A stretch of 64,000 nt of DNA from PWXP01 sp040772845 (GCA_040772845.1 JAXGXG010000001.1:558001-622000), one strand, 5' to 3'. Counted from the stretch's first letter, positions 10,058 through 18,302 are shown. Program-made: numbers and translations. Notes: generated from the letters alone by a model not told the origin.

Positions 10058-10529
10058 CAGACGCCTCCAATAGTTGCTCTGGAGTGCAGATTGTCGGGGG
10101 AATGAAACCGGCATCCCGAATGATTGCGTCAATTGAATGTTGGGTGTGCGGATTGAGGATGTGCTTAAAGTTCCAGGTTACGAGAAAGTCAATGCCGTGG
10201 ACCGCCGCAAGGGCGATATGAGCAGCGTCCCGCGGTTCCGTTCTGGGCACCGCGCCTCCATTCAGAAGCGATCCGACCAAGGATTCCGCGTCGTCCAACG
10301 GCGACAGGATGTCGATGTCGTCGATCACTTGCTGGCGCTCCGCAGCGGCAGACGAATCGCCAGCACTACATTCGACGATCACCAAATCGGAAATGTACAG
10401 TCGATATCGAATCGAGGCATCACGCCACCAACGCCGTGTGACGGACTGTCTGGCGAGAATTATTGGATCAGGATGGTCGCGGGACGCGATCGTACCGACC
10501 ACCGTTGTTTCGAGGTAAACGCTTTCCAT
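10047..10529 (-). CDS. PIN-domain protein, intact (VapC-like ribonuclease fold)
   Basis: The product is 160 residues. PIN hallmarks can be followed through the chain: YLETTVVG at the N-terminus (Glu where Asp is more usual), IVECSAG in the middle, and DAAHIALAAVHGIDFLVTWNFKHI with the later acidic residues and the conserved Asn. These acidic residues coordinate the metal in PIN ribonucleases. The C-terminus (ICTPEQLLE) is typical of a planctomycete/cyanobacterial PIN subgroup. Unlike the three vapC relics elsewhere in the window, this gene is complete. A 69-residue gene overlaps its 3' end, so the order is PIN gene first and partner second, the reverse of most vapBC pairs. Whether it is a toxin is inference. 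Confidence 0.8.
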   Translation of the reverse strand: MESVYLETTVVGTIASRDHPDPIILARQSVTRRWWRDASIRYRLYISDLVIVECSAGDSSAAAERQQVIDDIDILSPLDDAESLVGSLLNGGAVPRTEPRDAAHIALAAVHGIDFLVTWNFKHILNPHTQHSIDAIIRDAGFIPPTICTPEQLLEASDDS

Positions 10530-11129
10530 GGCTACGGTCTACAGCGGATAACTTAGAAATCACCTTTTGCCGGGCTAACGCAGGTAACGCTACCGCGATG
10601 TGTGGGCCCCGTCAAGTGGGCTGGGACAAAAACGCCGCCCGCAGGGGGGGCGCAGGCTGTCATCCGATGGATAACCACGGATATTCCGTTATCCCGATCT
10701 GGATGAACAGGAAACCGAGATATTGAACACGGACGAAACCTGGATGAGACGCACCGTCTGACGGCGCTCTGACTCGAGTCTGCCCTTCCATTTCTCCCGC
10801 CGCCAGTCTCGCAACAAGCGCATTGCCTTTCCTTGCCTCTGCGATTAGTGAAGATCAGCGAGGATTAGCCTTCCCTTCCTTCCTCGATGGAAGCACATTG
10901 TATGTCCTCGCGTTCAAGTTTGAACCTCGGAACCTTGTCCGTATTCCAGTCTTCTCCCCAGATACTCGAATGACATTGCAGGGTCAATCTGCCGGTAACG
11001 ACAGGCAGCATGCGGCGGTGCGAGCTGTCTTCTCCGTTGCACGCGAGGGGGGACAGCTACCTGTCGGCACGCAATTGTGGTAACCTTGTTATGGTGTTCC
11101 TCAAGCTGCTACCGACCCGGAGATTGTCG
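10530..11129. other. Intergenic region without recognisable gene
   Basis: These 600 bp between the PIN gene and the sulfatase relics have short frames only, no recognisable protein motif, no tRNA-like fold and no clear repeat. It borders a decayed region and may contain further gene remnants too degraded to see. Confidence 0.5.
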
Positions 11130-11447
11130 ATGGGTCCCAAATCTCTGCACGGGAAGTCACTTCTGCTTGCTGTTGTAGCGATCGGCCATCTGCCGGCCGC
11201 GGAGGCACAAGTCGTGGCTGCAGAGCGCCCGAATACCATTTTGATTCTCGCCGACGATCTCGGCTGGTCGGATCTCGGTTGTTACGGTGGCGAGATTCCT
11301 ACGCCGCATATCGACTCGTTGGCAAAGCGCGGTCTGCGGTTCACCCAGTTCTACAACAACGCGGTTTGCGGGCCGATCGTTTGGAGAAGCTGTCCCGATG
11401 ATCCTCAGACGCCAAGAATCCCTAACAAGACTTCCGGCACATGCTGA
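11130..11447 (+). pseudogene. Sulfatase remnant, N-terminal part only
   Basis: The frame starts MGPKSLHGKSLLLAVVAIG, a signal peptide, followed by a perfect sulfatase opening: PNTILILADDLGWSDLGCYG with the metal-binding Asp pair, then TPHIDSLAKRGLRFTQFYNN and AVCGP. AVCGP is the start of the C-x-P-S-R motif whose Cys or Ser becomes formylglycine. Right after CGP the homology stops, and 24 unrelated residues lead to a stop codon. About three quarters of a normal 450-500 residue sulfatase is missing, so it cannot be active. The breakpoint falls exactly in the catalytic motif. A second sulfatase relic follows 75 bp downstream. Confidence 0.85.
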
Positions 11448-11522
11448 GGGTTTCTTCAGAAAACGCTTGATGACATCGCTTCAACTTGAGCCATTGAAGT
11501 ATCCTTTGCCGAGGACCTCGAC

Positions 11523-11933
11523 ATGAAAAGGACAGTCAGCACGGCCCTATTCCTGTCTCTACTGTCGGCCGGCACGCCCTGTGCCGGACAGGACAGTTTC
11601 AGCCTTCTGCCGCTGCTTCAGGGTGAGGATTGCGAGGTGCGCGAGACGGCGGTCAGCCAGTCGATGCGGGGACTGCCGGGCGTGCGCCGCGGTCCCTGGA
11701 AACTGATTTTCGGGAAGGGCTCGGGCGGTTGGAGCCCAGGTGAAGACGACTACCCGGCCCAACTCTACCAACTGGACGAGGATCTGGCGGAGATCCGGAA
11801 CCTCTATGCGGATCGCCCGGAAGTTGTCGCGCAGCTTAACGAATTGTTCCGCCGTTTGGTGGAAGAAGGACGGAGCACTCCCGGTTCCAGTCAGGCAAAC
11901 GACGTTCCTGTACGCTGGAAAGCCGTGAGATGA
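11523..11933 (+). pseudogene. Sulfatase remnant: signal peptide joined to C-terminal end
   Basis: The 136-codon frame begins with a good signal peptide (MKRTVSTALFLSLLSAGTP, cleavage near CAGQ) and passes directly into the C-terminus of a sulfatase: DSFSLLPLLQGED, RETAVSQSMRGLPGVRRGPW, KLIFGKGSGGW, then QLYQLDEDLAEIRNLYADRP, EVVAQLNELFRRLVEEGRS and TPGSS. In intact family members 300 or more residues, including all metal ligands and the formylglycine site, lie between these parts. The join is in frame, so a small secreted protein could still be made, but it would lack catalysis. The signal peptide may belong to this gene or derive from a neighbour; an internal deletion is the simplest explanation. 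Confidence 0.82.
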
Positions 11934-12000
11934 TTGCGTTGCTCGCCGTTGGCATCGGTATTCTACGGATGTGAAGCGCGCGAGGGAACGTGGGAATCGA

Positions 12001-12690
12001 TCAACCCTCCAGCAAGTCTTCTCCATAGCCTTCCGGAAACGGATTGGCCAGCAGGTCGGCCTCGGCGCCGGATGGTTTGTCCGGCGAGCCGTCCTGGGGC
12101 GGTTTTCTGCTGGTCGAGTCCTCGGGGGTCGGCGGTGACTGGGTTTCCAGTTCCGTTTTCAGCCAGGCTTCGATTGCTTGCTCGCCGCCGAACTGGCGAA
12201 GCCAATAGTCGACGTCCTCCTCCAGCAGTGGAACGGGTGGGCGGGGCGCCATCTCGGATTGCTCGGGCTGCGCTGCGTATCGCTGTCGCTTCAGTTCGGC
12301 ATACCAGACGCCACTGTCGGCGGCATGGGCCTTTCGCCGCCGGGCTGCCCGTTGCACCTGATGATCGCTGGAGACGACCGTCAGTCGCCGTGGCGACGAA
12401 TGTTTCCGAATGAGCTCCTCGATGAGCGTATCTGCATCGGTGTAGCCGGCAGCGAAAAGGACCTTCATGCCGCCGTGTCTGGTTTCACGGGGCAACCCCG
12501 AAAGACGGGTGCCTACATCGAACACAATTGTGGTGCGCGATGCCATTTCCGGTTCGATCGAAGCCGCCAGAAAGCCTAACAGCGCCAGTCTTGCGCGTTC
12601 GAGCGTTCCCGGGCCGAACCCGCGCGCCACAATCCCCGTTGCGTGCAGCAGGTTATAGCCGTCAATGATCACAAAGCCTGGCATCGGCAC
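12001..12690 (-). CDS. NYN-domain protein of the YacP type (predicted RNA-binding/ribonuclease)
   Basis: The 229-residue product opens with GFVIIDGYNLLHATG, the diagnostic first strand of NYN/YacP domains with its catalytic-type Asp. TTIVFDVG, VLFAAGYTDADTLIEELI and LTVVSSDHQVQRAARRRKA follow; these carry the remaining acidic and SSD residues of the PIN-like fold. The domain covers about residues 5-150; the rest is a charged, Pro-rich tail with VPLLEEDVDYWLRQFGGE. Bacillus YacP (Rae1) is a ribosome-associated mRNA endonuclease, but the planctomycete homologues are uncharacterised. The start could be Met1 or Met3. The gene stands alone, downstream of and on the same strand as the SUMF1-type gene. 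Confidence 0.85.
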   Translation of the reverse strand: MPMPGFVIIDGYNLLHATGIVARGFGPGTLERARLALLGFLAASIEPEMASRTTIVFDVGTRLSGLPRETRHGGMKVLFAAGYTDADTLIEELIRKHSSPRRLTVVSSDHQVQRAARRRKAHAADSGVWYAELKRQRYAAQPEQSEMAPRPPVPLLEEDVDYWLRQFGGEQAIEAWLKTELETQSPPTPEDSTSRKPPQDGSPDKPSGAEADLLANPFPEGYGEDLLEG

Positions 12691-12786
12691 TTGTTTCTAC
12701 AGAATCGATCAGAACAGTGCCGTATCATCGACCGGAAACGTCAGCAAGTCAAGGACTCCGTCTGATGCCGGGCCGATTTCTTCCGG

Positions 12787-13812
12787 TCAGTCATGAGCCA
12801 ACCGGGGCGAGGCCGGCCGGGAAGCAGTGTTTCGGCGACATCGGAAAAGGAGCCCCAGAATGCCGACAAGCAGCAAGCTTGCGCCGCCTGGCTCGGGGGT
12901 TACGACGAGCTTACTCCCGACGCGGAACCCGATGTCTGATTCTTCGGAGTCAATAACGTTGGGCAGCCGGTGTGACGAAGCGAGTTTGTCGGCGGTCAGC
13001 CCGAAAGCCCCGCCACGTACAGCACGGTCTTCCATTGGGCTGTAGCTGCCGACAGTGTAAGGGCTCTCCAGCCATTCGGATACATTGCCCATCATGTTGT
13101 AGGCGCCGTTAAGCTCCGTGGCGCCACGGTCGACGGTCCATGGTTTCGAGATGCCGGACGCCTCATAGCACCACCTGGCTGGGTCGGGCTCGCCGGACAG
13201 CAGGTCGCCGGCGGATGCATTGGAATAGGTCTGCAATTCGGTCCCGTTCCAATACGCGGCTTTGACCCATTCGTCTTCTGTTGGCAGGAAGTAGAAAGCG
13301 TCTTTGTGGCGGTAGAGGTTTGTTCCGTTGGCTGCTTCCTCTGTACTCCAAACACCGAGCGAATAATCGCTTTGCCCCTGCGTCCCTGTGAACTTGTATG
13401 CGGCTTGGTGGCCGCTGCTCGTGTTCAGCCAGTTGACAAACTGGGCGATTTCATACCAACTGACTCGGTTGGTTGGAAGGTTTGCATCGGGAAACGTGGG
13501 ATCTTGGTCGTATGCGCCTGTTGGGTTGCCGGTGACTGCAGTGCCCAACGCGGCCTTGAACTTGGTCCACTGGTCATTAGTGATCTCGTACAACCCCATG
13601 CGATAATCGTAGGCCACGCCGGTGAATGTGAAGTCGTCGCCTGCCGGAATCCCTGTGGTCGGATTTGTGGCGGAAGGGATCGATGCGAAGTCGATCGTGA
13701 ACTGGTTCGCGCCTGTGCCGAACATGTCCGCTACGGCAATGGAAGCCCCCATGGAAGACGCCGCCGCAAAAAAAACGAATACGGTCGAAGCAACTCGTTT
13801 TCGAAACGTCAT
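12787..13812 (-). CDS. SUMF1/FGE-fold protein with PEP-CTERM anchor
   Basis: The 341-residue product starts at ATG 13812 with AAGGAGA 7 bp upstream. After a signal peptide (MTFRKRVASTVFVFFAAASS) comes a formylglycine-generating-enzyme-like domain: YDYRMGLYEITNDQWTKF, VSWYEIAQFVNWLN, FYFLPTEDEWVKAAYW, YNMMGNVSEWLESPY, RAVRGGAFG and DIGFRVGS. It ends in a PEP-CTERM tail (VTPEPGGASLLLVGILGLLF, RCRR). Genuine FGE needs a pair of Cys residues near the C-terminus; this protein ends at GFRVGS without them, so it probably does not make formylglycine. Planctomycetes have many such secreted SUMF1-fold proteins of unknown role. The sulfatase relics 1 kb away are a suggestive neighbour but not proof of a link. 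Confidence 0.85.
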   Translation of the reverse strand: MTFRKRVASTVFVFFAAASSMGASIAVADMFGTGANQFTIDFASIPSATNPTTGIPAGDDFTFTGVAYDYRMGLYEITNDQWTKFKAALGTAVTGNPTGAYDQDPTFPDANLPTNRVSWYEIAQFVNWLNTSSGHQAAYKFTGTQGQSDYSLGVWSTEEAANGTNLYRHKDAFYFLPTEDEWVKAAYWNGTELQTYSNASAGDLLSGEPDPARWCYEASGISKPWTVDRGATELNGAYNMMGNVSEWLESPYTVGSYSPMEDRAVRGGAFGLTADKLASSHRLPNVIDSEESDIGFRVGSKLVVTPEPGGASLLLVGILGLLFRCRRNTASRPASPRLAHD

Positions 13813-13890
13813 TGAAATGTCTCCTTGCTGGGTGCCCATATTGAATTGCCATTGCCTCGCGGGTTTTTCGCGATACCCGCAAATGCGACT

Positions 13891-13920
13891 ATTCTGAAAT
13901 ACAGCAGAAGTCCCCGTCAA
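13891..13920 (-). promoter_or_regulatory. Possible promoter of the SUMF1-type gene
   Basis: On the minus strand TTGACG (13915-13920) and CAGAAT (13891-13896) are 18 bp apart, 79 bp before the start codon. The -10 match is only four of six. Confidence 0.3.
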
Positions 13921-14123
13921 TACCCCCTGGAGAAATTATTTCATTTAGGGATAATATCTACACCTCCGCTGAGGGGTGTATTTAGTCCATTTTGACACGC
14001 TTGGAATCAGGCTATTGTACGGGGGGCCGCCCGCCGGTGGCCTTTCCGGAAAACGCAAGCCCAGCGGGTAAAGAGGCAAGGGCAGAGCCGTGCCGCGGTG
14101 AATCGCAGTTCGCCCGCAGCGGC

Positions 14124-14151
14124 TTGACACGGGCAAGACGTACGCTATCGT
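14124..14151 (+). promoter_or_regulatory. Predicted promoter of the DUF4160/DUF2442 pair
   Basis: A perfect TTGACA at 14124-14129 is followed after 16 bp by TATCGT (14146-14151), 50 bp before the DUF4160 start. A second, weaker pair (TTGACA at 13992, TATTGT at 14013, only 15 bp apart) lies further upstream. Confidence 0.5.
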
Positions 14152-14201
14152 GGTTGCCGGAAGGTTTGGGCTACAGGTTCGGGAAAGGGGAGTTCCGAGA
14201 A

Positions 14202-14449
14202 ATGCCGGAGATATGCAGATTCCTCGGCATTGTGATCACGTGTACTTCGATGAGCACAATCCACCGCATTTCCATGTACGGTACAATGAGTACAGGGCTT
14301 CCGTGGAAATACAAACGCTAAACGTAATAGCCGGGACGATTCTCGCAAGAGTGCGCGGCCTTGTCGAGGAGTGGGCGGAATTGCATCGAGTTGAGCTTCT
14401 GGGCATGTGGGAATCCCATGATTTCCACAGAATAGCCCCCTTGGTCTAG
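14202..14449 (+). pseudogene. DUF4160 gene with a single-base frameshift
   Basis: The start codon and first residues MPEICRFLGIVI are in one frame. From base 14227 on, the family's continuation YFDEHNPPHFHVRYNEY, IQTLNVIAGTILARVRGL and VEEWAELHRVELL is in the next frame. Adding one base between ATC and ACG near 14228 would restore the usual GIVIYxYFDEHNPPHFH. DUF4160 proteins of about 80 residues are typically encoded immediately before a DUF2442 gene, as here (14 bp apart), and such pairs are considered toxin-antitoxin-like, with function unproven. The frameshift could be real decay, in line with other broken genes nearby, or a sequencing error. Confidence 0.8.
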
Positions 14450-14463
14450 CGGAGAACGTCACC

Positions 14464-14739
14464 ATGGAATGTGTTTACGTGAGAGAAGCGAAATACCTCG
14501 GAGGATTCAGGGTGTTCCTGAGGTTCAACGACGGGAAATCCGGAGAGGTTGATCTGAAGGACACTGTTTTCAGGTATCCCGTCGCCTCACCATTGCGGGA
14601 TCCCGAGTCTTTCTCCCGCTTCCACCTGGATTCATGGCCGACGCTCGCTTGGGATTGCGGATTCGATATAGCCCCTGAAACGCTCTACGAGAAATGCAAA
14701 GACCCGGATAGACCGGACACTCATGCTTCCCGCCAATAA
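14464..14739 (+). CDS. DUF2442 domain protein
   Basis: The product is 91 residues, MECVYVREAKYLGGFRVFLR, then FNDGKSGEVDLKDTVFRYPV, LRDPESFSRFHLD, PTLAWDCGFDIAPETLYEKC. The pattern of a beta-hairpin followed by F+DG..G.VDL and W..G.DIAPE.LY is that of DUF2442. It is complete and directly follows the frameshifted DUF4160 gene. In many bacteria the two form a two-gene cassette; if that is a toxin-antitoxin module, this partner outlived the other. Function unknown. Confidence 0.8.
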   Translation: MECVYVREAKYLGGFRVFLRFNDGKSGEVDLKDTVFRYPVASPLRDPESFSRFHLDSWPTLAWDCGFDIAPETLYEKCKDPDRPDTHASRQ

Positions 14740-14920
14740 TCCGCATGTCCGCCAGCGACCATGAAACATGACGGTGCGATAGCCGAAATCTGCCAGATGC
14801 CGCGAGACTTGCGACTGCATTGCAATGCGCCCGCGGTCCGGTTGCCGTGTGTTGGTTTCCAACTCGTCGGGAGCCTCGTCCTGCCGGTCGGGATGTGGCT
14901 GAATGGGAGCGGATTCGTTA

Positions 14921-16192
14921 CTACCGCCGGAACTTGACTCTTCCGCCAACGATGACCACGTCGGCCCGGCCGGTGAGCTTCCAGCCGGCAAAGGGGGTGT
15001 TCTCGCTCTTAGAGCGGAACTCGTCTGGGTTGACGGTCCATTCGGCGTGCGGGTGGATGATGGTAATGTCTGCATCTGCGCCAAGCGCCAGGGTCCCCTT
15101 GTTGATTCCCAGGATGCGCGCCGGATTCAGGGACATCTTCTCGATCGCTGCCGGCCAGTCGAGATGCCCCGGTTCGATCAGATGCGTGATCACCAGTCCC
15201 AATGAGGTTTCCAATCCGATGATGCCGAACGGCGCACGGTCGAGTTCCTGCATCTTCTTCTCTTTCGCGTGCGGGGCGTGATCGGTCACAATGCAGTCGA
15301 TCGTTCCATCGGCCAGCCCCTCGATGCAGGCGTCTACGTCGGATCGGTCGCGAAGGGGAGGATTCATTTTGTAGTTCGAGTCGAAAGTGCGGAGACACTC
15401 GTCGGTGAGCGTGAAGTGATGCGGGGTGACCTCGGTGGTCACCCGCACGCCGCGTCGTTTGGCTCGCCGCACGGCGTCCACACTGCCTGCCGTAGAGACG
15501 TGCATCAGGTGGAATCGGCCGCCGGTGGCCTCGGCCAGGGCGATGTCGCGGCTGGCCATCACGTCTTCGGCGGCAGCGGGCATACCGGGCAGGCCGAGTA
15601 TGAGCGACGTCTTTCCCTCGTGCATCACGCCGTGCTCGGTCAATTCGCGAATCTCGGAATGGTTCAGCACCGGCTTGTCGAACATCAAGCAGTATTCGAA
15701 CGCCCGGCGCATGAGTTCGGGATCGGAGACAGGCGAGCCGTCGTCGGTGAATCCGACGGCCCCGGCCTCGACAAGCTGCCCGATTTCGGCAAGCTCTTTT
15801 CCCTCTCGGTTCTTACTTACGCAGGCGAGCACATACACGCGGCAGTTGTCGGCCCGGGCGGCCCGATCTCGCACGAACTCGACCGAGCCCTGGCTGTCGA
15901 TGGGCGGTTCGGTATTGGGAACGCATGCGATGGCTGTGAACCCTCCGGCCAGCGCGGCGGCCGTTCCGGTGGCAATCGTCTCGTCCTCCTCGCGGCCCGG
16001 CTCTCGCAGATGCACGTGCATGTCGATCAGGCCCGGGGCAACGATCCGATCGGCGGCATCGATTACGTCATCGCCAGGTTCGGGGCTGACATCGTAGGCG
16101 GCAATACGCCCGTCGGCGATACGCAGGCTCATAATACGATCGATTCCCTGCGAGGGATCGATCACGCGGCCGTTCTGGATGAGGATGGGCAT
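14921..16192 (-). CDS. pyrC: Dihydroorotase
   Basis: This enzyme closes carbamoyl-aspartate to dihydroorotate, the third step of pyrimidine synthesis. The 423-residue protein is of the type I/multifunctional class: IVAPGLIDMHVHLREPG carries the HxH zinc motif, IACVPNTEPPIDS is the PNT segment, DNCRVYVLACVSKNREG follows, and VTTEVTPHHFTL, YKMNPPLR and DCIVTDHAPHAKEKK carry the other metal and substrate residues, including the catalytic Asp. The C-terminal NPARILGINKGTLALGADAD is typical. It follows pyrB on the same strand after 145 bp, so a pyrB-pyrC operon is likely. No close Shine-Dalgarno sequence is seen. Confidence 0.96.
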   Translation of the reverse strand: MPILIQNGRVIDPSQGIDRIMSLRIADGRIAAYDVSPEPGDDVIDAADRIVAPGLIDMHVHLREPGREEDETIATGTAAALAGGFTAIACVPNTEPPIDSQGSVEFVRDRAARADNCRVYVLACVSKNREGKELAEIGQLVEAGAVGFTDDGSPVSDPELMRRAFEYCLMFDKPVLNHSEIRELTEHGVMHEGKTSLILGLPGMPAAAEDVMASRDIALAEATGGRFHLMHVSTAGSVDAVRRAKRRGVRVTTEVTPHHFTLTDECLRTFDSNYKMNPPLRDRSDVDACIEGLADGTIDCIVTDHAPHAKEKKMQELDRAPFGIIGLETSLGLVITHLIEPGHLDWPAAIEKMSLNPARILGINKGTLALGADADITIIHPHAEWTVNPDEFRSKSENTPFAGWKLTGRADVVIVGGRVKFRR

Positions 16193-16337
16193 GATACTGG
16201 TGCGTTTGTGTCAAGTTTCTGCCAGGCGCCACGACGGTCTTGGCGGTGAAGCTTTCGTTTGTGTTCCACTTGGCGTGCGCTGTGCCGAGCTTCCGCGCGC
16301 CAGGAGTACAGTTGCCTTGGGATAGGGTTGTCACGTT

Positions 16338-17312
16338 CTACCGGTTTGCTTGTCGTACGCCGCTCAATAGCCACAACACGGCCATGCGCACGGCGACTCC
16401 GTTGGTGACCTGTTCGAGGATGGCCGAATGGCGCCCGTCGGCGACGTCGGGTGTGATCTCGACGCCGCGATTGATGGGGCCGGGCGCGAGGATCAGGATA
16501 TCGTTCTTCGCTTTCGCCAGCCGCTCGGCGTTCATGGCGTACAGGTGGGCGTATTCGCGAACCGAGGGGAACGGTCGCCCATACTGCCGTTCGAACTGGA
16601 TGCGCAGCAGGTTCAGCACGTCCACTCGCGGCAAGATTTCGTCCAGGCTCCAGGAATACTCGACACCGAGTTCTTTCCATCGGGGCGAGACCAGGGTTGA
16701 AGGCCCGCACACGATGACGTGGGCGCCGAGTTTCTTCAGGCCCCAGATGTTCGAGCGGGCGGTCCGGCTGTGGGCGATATCGCCTACCATGGCCACGGTC
16801 AGGCCCTCGATGCGGCCGCGTCGCTCGCGGATGGTCAGCATGTCGAGCAATCCTTGCGTCGGGTGCTCGTGCGGGCCGTCGCCAGCGTTGATGACCGAAG
16901 CGCCGAGGTTCTGGGCCAGCAGGTGTGGGGTACCGGGGGTCCGATGCCGGACAATCACCATGTCCATCCCCATGGCCTCGATGTTCTTTGCCGTATCGAT
17001 GACCGTTTCGCCTTTTGACAGGCTGCTGGTCGATGCGGAAAAGTCGACGGCATCGGCCCCAAGCCGCCGTGCGGCGAGCGAGAAGCTGGTGCGAGTGCGG
17101 GTGGAGTTTTCGAAGAACAGGGTAACGCAACTTACATCGTTCAAGAGTGGTATCTTCCGCTGCCCTCGGAGCATCGCCTGCTTGAAGACCTCGGCCTTAT
17201 CGAGGATCAGCGTGATTTCGGCGGCCGAAAGCTCTTCGAGCCCCAGCAAGTGCCGCCGTGTCCACTTACTGGGGAATGTCCCCAGCCCGATGCTTTCCGC
17301 CGCCGTGCTCAT
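16338..17312 (-). CDS. pyrB: Aspartate carbamoyltransferase catalytic subunit
   Basis: This enzyme transfers a carbamoyl group to aspartate, the committed step of pyrimidine synthesis. The 324-residue product has the carbamoyl-phosphate motif FENSTRTRTSFSLAARRLGA and the 80s-loop segment STSSLSKGETVIDTAKNI. It also has VIVRHRTPGTPHLLAQNLGA, INAGDGPHEHPTQGLLDMLT and TVAMVGDIAHSRTARSNIWG. The start codon follows GGGAGG. No pyrI regulatory subunit gene is adjacent, so the enzyme is probably a class B or C type with dihydroorotase (pyrC next door). No pyrR or attenuator was recognised upstream. Confidence 0.96.
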   Translation of the reverse strand: MSTAAESIGLGTFPSKWTRRHLLGLEELSAAEITLILDKAEVFKQAMLRGQRKIPLLNDVSCVTLFFENSTRTRTSFSLAARRLGADAVDFSASTSSLSKGETVIDTAKNIEAMGMDMVIVRHRTPGTPHLLAQNLGASVINAGDGPHEHPTQGLLDMLTIRERRGRIEGLTVAMVGDIAHSRTARSNIWGLKKLGAHVIVCGPSTLVSPRWKELGVEYSWSLDEILPRVDVLNLLRIQFERQYGRPFPSVREYAHLYAMNAERLAKAKNDILILAPGPINRGVEITPDVADGRHSAILEQVTNGVAVRMAVLWLLSGVRQANR

Positions 17313-17503
17313 AACGTCCCTCCCCGGTTGGCCTCCTGACGATTGCCCCCGCTTGCACTGCCGATGATTGTATCATCCGACCGCCGGCTGGCAAGGCGGT
17401 GCAACGGAGTGGCTCCTTTGCCTCCTGTGTGGGGCGGTTGAATCCCCATCAGCGATCGCCCGTTGTTGGGCGACGATTGTGTGGCGTGGCAATTGGCAAC
17501 CGA

Positions 17504-17652
17504 TCAGTGCAACCAATCCTCGATTTGCAGGTCGGGGACTTTCTGGAAGTCATTTGCATTTCGGGTCAGCAGTGTTGCACGGTTCGCCAAGGCAATGCTG
17601 GCGATCTTTGTGTCCATCGTTCCACCAGGTGATCGGTATCCAGCAATAACAT
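17504..17652 (-). pseudogene. vapC-type toxin gene with its middle deleted (copy 1)
   Basis: The start codon overlaps the antitoxin stop (TGATG), and the first codons read MLLLDTDHL, the standard N-terminus of a PIN toxin with its first catalytic Asp. A few bases on, in another frame, the C-terminus of a PIN toxin follows: GTMDTKIASIALANRATLLT, RNANDFQKVPDLQIEDWLH and stop. About 80-90 residues that normally lie between are absent, and the two ends are out of frame, so the first frame ends after 28 codons. The preceding antitoxin gene is intact. The pattern is that of a clean internal deletion. Confidence 0.85.
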
Positions 17653-17855
17653 CACATGCTTTCTGAGTTGGCTTGGTTCCGATACTCGCGGCCTAGCCGC
17701 ACGATTTCGTCGAAGTCGGGGTCTTCTGCGAACATGCCAAACGTATCTGGTACGCTACTCAGAGGTTTCAATAGATGCAATTCCTCTCTCAGCTCCGCGA
17801 TTTGTCGTTCCAAATCGCCCATGCGTTGTTCCAACTGCTTCAGCGTCATCGTCAT
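17652..17855 (-). CDS. Small coiled-coil antitoxin-like protein of a vapBC-type pair
   Basis: The 67-residue product (start at 17855, or 17849 for the second Met) begins MTMTLKQLEQRMGDLERQIA and continues ELREELHLLKPLSSVPDTFG, MFAEDPDFDEIVRLGREYR. The first half is a heptad coiled coil and the second half an acidic segment. It lies immediately before the dead vapC copy, with stop and start overlapping by one base, the classic arrangement of antitoxin before toxin. Similar proteins are common in planctomycetes and cyanobacteria upstream of PIN toxins, from memory. No DNA-binding ribbon is evident. It remains open although its partner toxin is lost. Confidence 0.7.
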   Translation of the reverse strand: MTMTLKQLEQRMGDLERQIAELREELHLLKPLSSVPDTFGMFAEDPDFDEIVRLGREYRNQANSESM

Positions 17856-18156
17856 CGCCTTTTCGTTCTGCGATTGCCATTCCTGGCATGCGTCCAGCGT
17901 GGTACGTTTCCTGGTTACCTCCAGTATTGCAGCAGTCCCCCGCACCGTCAAGAGAAAGGGTGTTGTGTGCTGTGAAGGGGTGAAAGGAGACGCTAGATCG
18001 GATTATTCATCTACGTAGGGTCAATGTCGCGTAGATCGTTGATGGGTACGCATAAGCCGCAACCGAGCTGATTCACAGCCCGCCGCCTGGAACAAGGCCG
18101 GCATCAGCGACCGATGACCCAGCAGAAGAAGCGGCTTGTTTCACTCAACAAGACTC

Positions 18157-18298
18157 CTATGGGAGTGACCAGTCTTCCATCGTCAGGTCGGGAATGGCCA
18201 CGAAATGGCGAGCGTTCAGGGTTGCCAAGATCAGGCCATGGCTTCTCGCGGTGGATGCGATCAAGAGATCGATGTGTCCAGCAAATACTTGAGGGCCA
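18157..18298 (-). pseudogene. vapC-type toxin gene with its middle deleted (copy 2)
   Basis: Just after the antitoxin stop, a TTG-initiated frame reads MALKYLLDTS, the typical PIN N-terminus with its first catalytic Asp. The other frame then gives the PIN C-terminus: GHIDLLIASTARSHGLILAT, LNARHFVAIPDLTMEDWSLP and stop at 18157. The two pieces share the bases GGACAC at the junction, where LLDT and GHID would each contribute them, so a deletion between short direct repeats is a plausible cause. Roughly 80-90 central residues are missing and the ends are out of frame. The antitoxin gene upstream is intact. Confidence 0.82.
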
Positions 18299-18302
18299 AA
18301 AC

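Noticed and set aside
13992..14018. Second promoter TTGACA/TATTGT
   Set aside because: The hexamers are only 15 bp apart, below the normal range, and a better-spaced pair exists at 14124.
14740..14900. Possible gene fragment on the minus strand after pyrC (MQSQVSRHLADFGYRTVMFH)
   Set aside because: The phrase looks protein-like and could be a remnant, but I could not match it to a family or find a start and end, so it is not listed as a feature.
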